Of a DNA stretch of 64,000 bases, positions 62,460 through 64,000 are shown piece by piece. Where the stretch lies: NCBI GenBank assembly GCA_014607495.2, contig CP053163.1, positions 7,048,716-7,112,715 on the forward strand. Reading direction: 5' to 3'. How positions within the stretch are numbered: position 1 is the stretch's first letter; every line of letters starts with the position of its first letter. This DNA comes from Carposina sasakii. Its lineage: Eukaryota > Arthropoda > Insecta > Lepidoptera > Carposinidae. The notes beneath the pieces were generated by a model. That model made no database searches and was not told where the DNA came from. It saw only the letters and a program-made list of their open reading frames with translations. The position numbers and the translations under genes are program-made.

Positions 62460-63175
62460 AAATATTCTGTATTATTTATTATAGATAGGTTTGTAAATAT
62501 CAACCAATTAATACGGTTAGTAGCTATATAATAAAAATAAAAAAAAATACTTTTTACATAAAAAGGTACATTAACAAGCTTAAATGCTATAGGGTGTAAT
62601 AGAAGGGGTAATGTTAATCAAAAAATTAACGCAAAACTTTTTTTAATAATGTGTATTATAGAGACCATACATTGCAAACGACCATATCAAATAAAATACT
62701 GAAAATATAACTATGTAGGTACCCCGAAAAAGGTGGCAACTAAAAGAACATTCTGTAGGAGACCGAGGAGGGTTGTGACAGAGGAGAGTTGACAACGTAA
62801 ATTTTTCAGAACCTATGACTATCAGCAAGTGGGCAAAAATGCACGATTGTGTCTTTAGAGACACGCCATTTGACAAAGTAGGTGCCGAGGAGGTAGGGCA
62901 AGTATCTGCGTGAGTATGGCATCTGCATGGAAAAAAAAGCTGAAAAGTAAATTTTTAGTTATTTGTCTTTGGTTACATCTTTGGTTACCACGTTTAGCAC
63001 AGCGGGAACATCTAAATTAGTGACAAGTTTCTAGTTCATTGCCTGGGGAACAAAGTTATCTGACGGGACTTGCGTGACGAGTGAAATACCTAAGACAATA
63101 ACAAAAAATCCTTAACCGAAAAGTGGACAATATTATTTGTTTTCTGCAATTTTCTTGGGTTTTGCTACAATAATA
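62460..63175. other. Intergenic DNA with one worn repeat piece
   Basis: About 62985-63080 matches the repeat at 1-170 and 44890 ('cacgtttagcacagcgggaa', 'gtgacaagtttctag'). The frame at 62643-62876 has no known motif. Confidence 0.4.
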
Positions 63176-63180
63176 TGATA

Positions 63181-63432
63181 TTCTTCTTCAACCTATTGCA
63201 GTCCACTGCTGGACGTAGGCTTCTCCCAGGGCACGCCACTAGGCTTCTGCCACAGGGCGGTTTTGCCCATAGTTACCACGCTGGGCAGGCGGGTTGGTGA
63301 CCGCAGTGTGATTTTCTGACTATGTTTTCAGTACGGGAGGCGCTGCTGCCCACCTCCCGGAAACCCTTAACCCTCTTGTACGATACCCACGGGCAGGCAG
63401 GGGTGGTACAAACTCTACTCTGCCGGCACCAT
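63181..63432 (-). repeat. SINE-R, near full-length copy
   Basis: ttcttcttcaacctattgca tail, 'tagttaccacgctgggcagg', 'gaggcgctgctgcccacctc', and the head 'tctgccggcaccat'. About 250 bp, close to 44370-44627. Confidence 0.7.
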
Positions 63433-63597
63433 ATTTAAATTTAATATCACACGAATGAAACGCATGGAAAATATTATTCGAAAAACTCGACGACGCCGGC
63501 GTGTTTTTATGATTTTTTTCTGAAATATGGCAATCAAATATTTTTTTACCAATTTTGAGGGTATAGTTGAGATGTACAAGTTCGGTTAGTAGTGACA

Positions 63598-63690
63598 AGT
63601 GGATTGGTCAGAAGTGGCACCATGTGGTTCTATCGGCCCTTGGTGGTCTGCCTACCCCGTAAGGGATAACATACATACATACATAAAATC
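63598..63690 (+). repeat. Short retroposon-like repeat, third copy
   Basis: 'ggattggtcagaagtggcac', 'tgcctaccccgtaagggata', then (acat)n. Abuts 'gttgagatgtacaagttcgg', which is the inverse of the upstream part of the same family, so two pieces meet head to head here. Confidence 0.5.
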
Positions 63691-63919
63691 ACGCCCTATA
63701 AACCCTTCCGGGGTTATTTCGTGTAAAATTAAGGGCTTTGTCACGTCGTAGTTAAACGTTATAAGTACCTACACTAAGGGCCCATTTTTCCGATGTTCTC
63801 CAATGCTGTCTCTATTTTAATCAAGGTTTAGTTAGAGTAAGACATAACTTACCTGACAATTGGAAAAATCGGCCCTTATATAACAATACACTGAATAACA
63901 ATACCTAATATAATAATGC

Positions 63920-64000
63920 TACTACAATATTATAAACGCGAAAGTTTGTGGGGATGTATGTAAGAATGTTTGTTGCTATTTCACGAAAAAAACTACTGAA
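63920..64000 (+). mobile_element. Helitron-like element running off the window
   Basis: 'acaatattataaacgcgaaa', 'gtttgtggggatgtatgtaa' and 'tttcacgaaaaaaact' are the 5' part of a Lep1-type element. Its 3' end is outside. Confidence 0.5.

Overview
This is nuclear DNA from a moth or butterfly (order Lepidoptera). The evidence is a low GC content, split exons of an insect dpr-type neuronal immunoglobulin gene, and very dense repeats of kinds I recognise from Lepidoptera: Helitron/Lep1-like elements ending in a CGCGG...GCGGG...CTAG tail, RTE-type LINE tails, tRNA-derived SINEs and TA-flanked MITEs. There is no bacterial or viral organisation. No species can be named from the sequence.

The only host gene I can support is a dpr (defective proboscis extension response) family gene on the + strand. 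Four 3' exons are visible (9307-9517, 40886-40985, 44662-44819, 46327-46541), with matching splice phases and consensus splice sites. They encode the second half of Ig domain 1, all of Ig domain 2 and a hydrophobic C-terminal tail. The exons with the signal peptide and first half of Ig1 must lie upstream of the window. The introns are about 31.4, 3.7 and 1.5 kb.

Nearly everything else is transposable elements, most of them in the 31-kb intron. The main ones are: (i) 10572-13617, an internally deleted Ty3/gypsy-type LTR element with apparently identical 370-bp LTRs and a TGTA target duplication, whose Gag start codon lies inside the LTR; (ii) 17938-24936, a full-length BEL/Pao element with an uninterrupted 1773-aa Gag-Pol, both LTRs and an ATATT target duplication; (iii) 29499-33415, a Transib (RAG1-related) DNA transposon with 354-bp inverted repeats, a CGTCG target duplication, a TATA box, and a transposase that keeps the DDE and zinc residues but carries one frameshift; (iv) 50322-53180, downstream of dpr, an R2-like LINE with zinc finger, reverse transcriptase and restriction-like endonuclease, broken by one stop codon, plus two truncated relatives at 25771 and 59066; (v) decayed RTE LINE copies at 25986-27990 and 38487-39470.

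Small elements fill the rest. MITE-A (about 370 bp) and MITE-B (about 470 bp) both have TA duplications, and MITE-C is about 113 bp. SINE-A and SINE-B are tRNA-derived. SINE-R is a 256-258 bp retroposon that shares its 3' tail with the RTE LINE. There are also Helitron pieces and several foldback palindromes. Several of these abut dpr exons (14, 34 and 57 bp away) while leaving the splice sites intact. The nesting gives relative ages: SINE-R inside Transib, a LINE fragment inside MITE-B, and SINE-R inside an old Helitron. From about 53.2 kb to the end of the window there are only AT-rich sequence and repeats.
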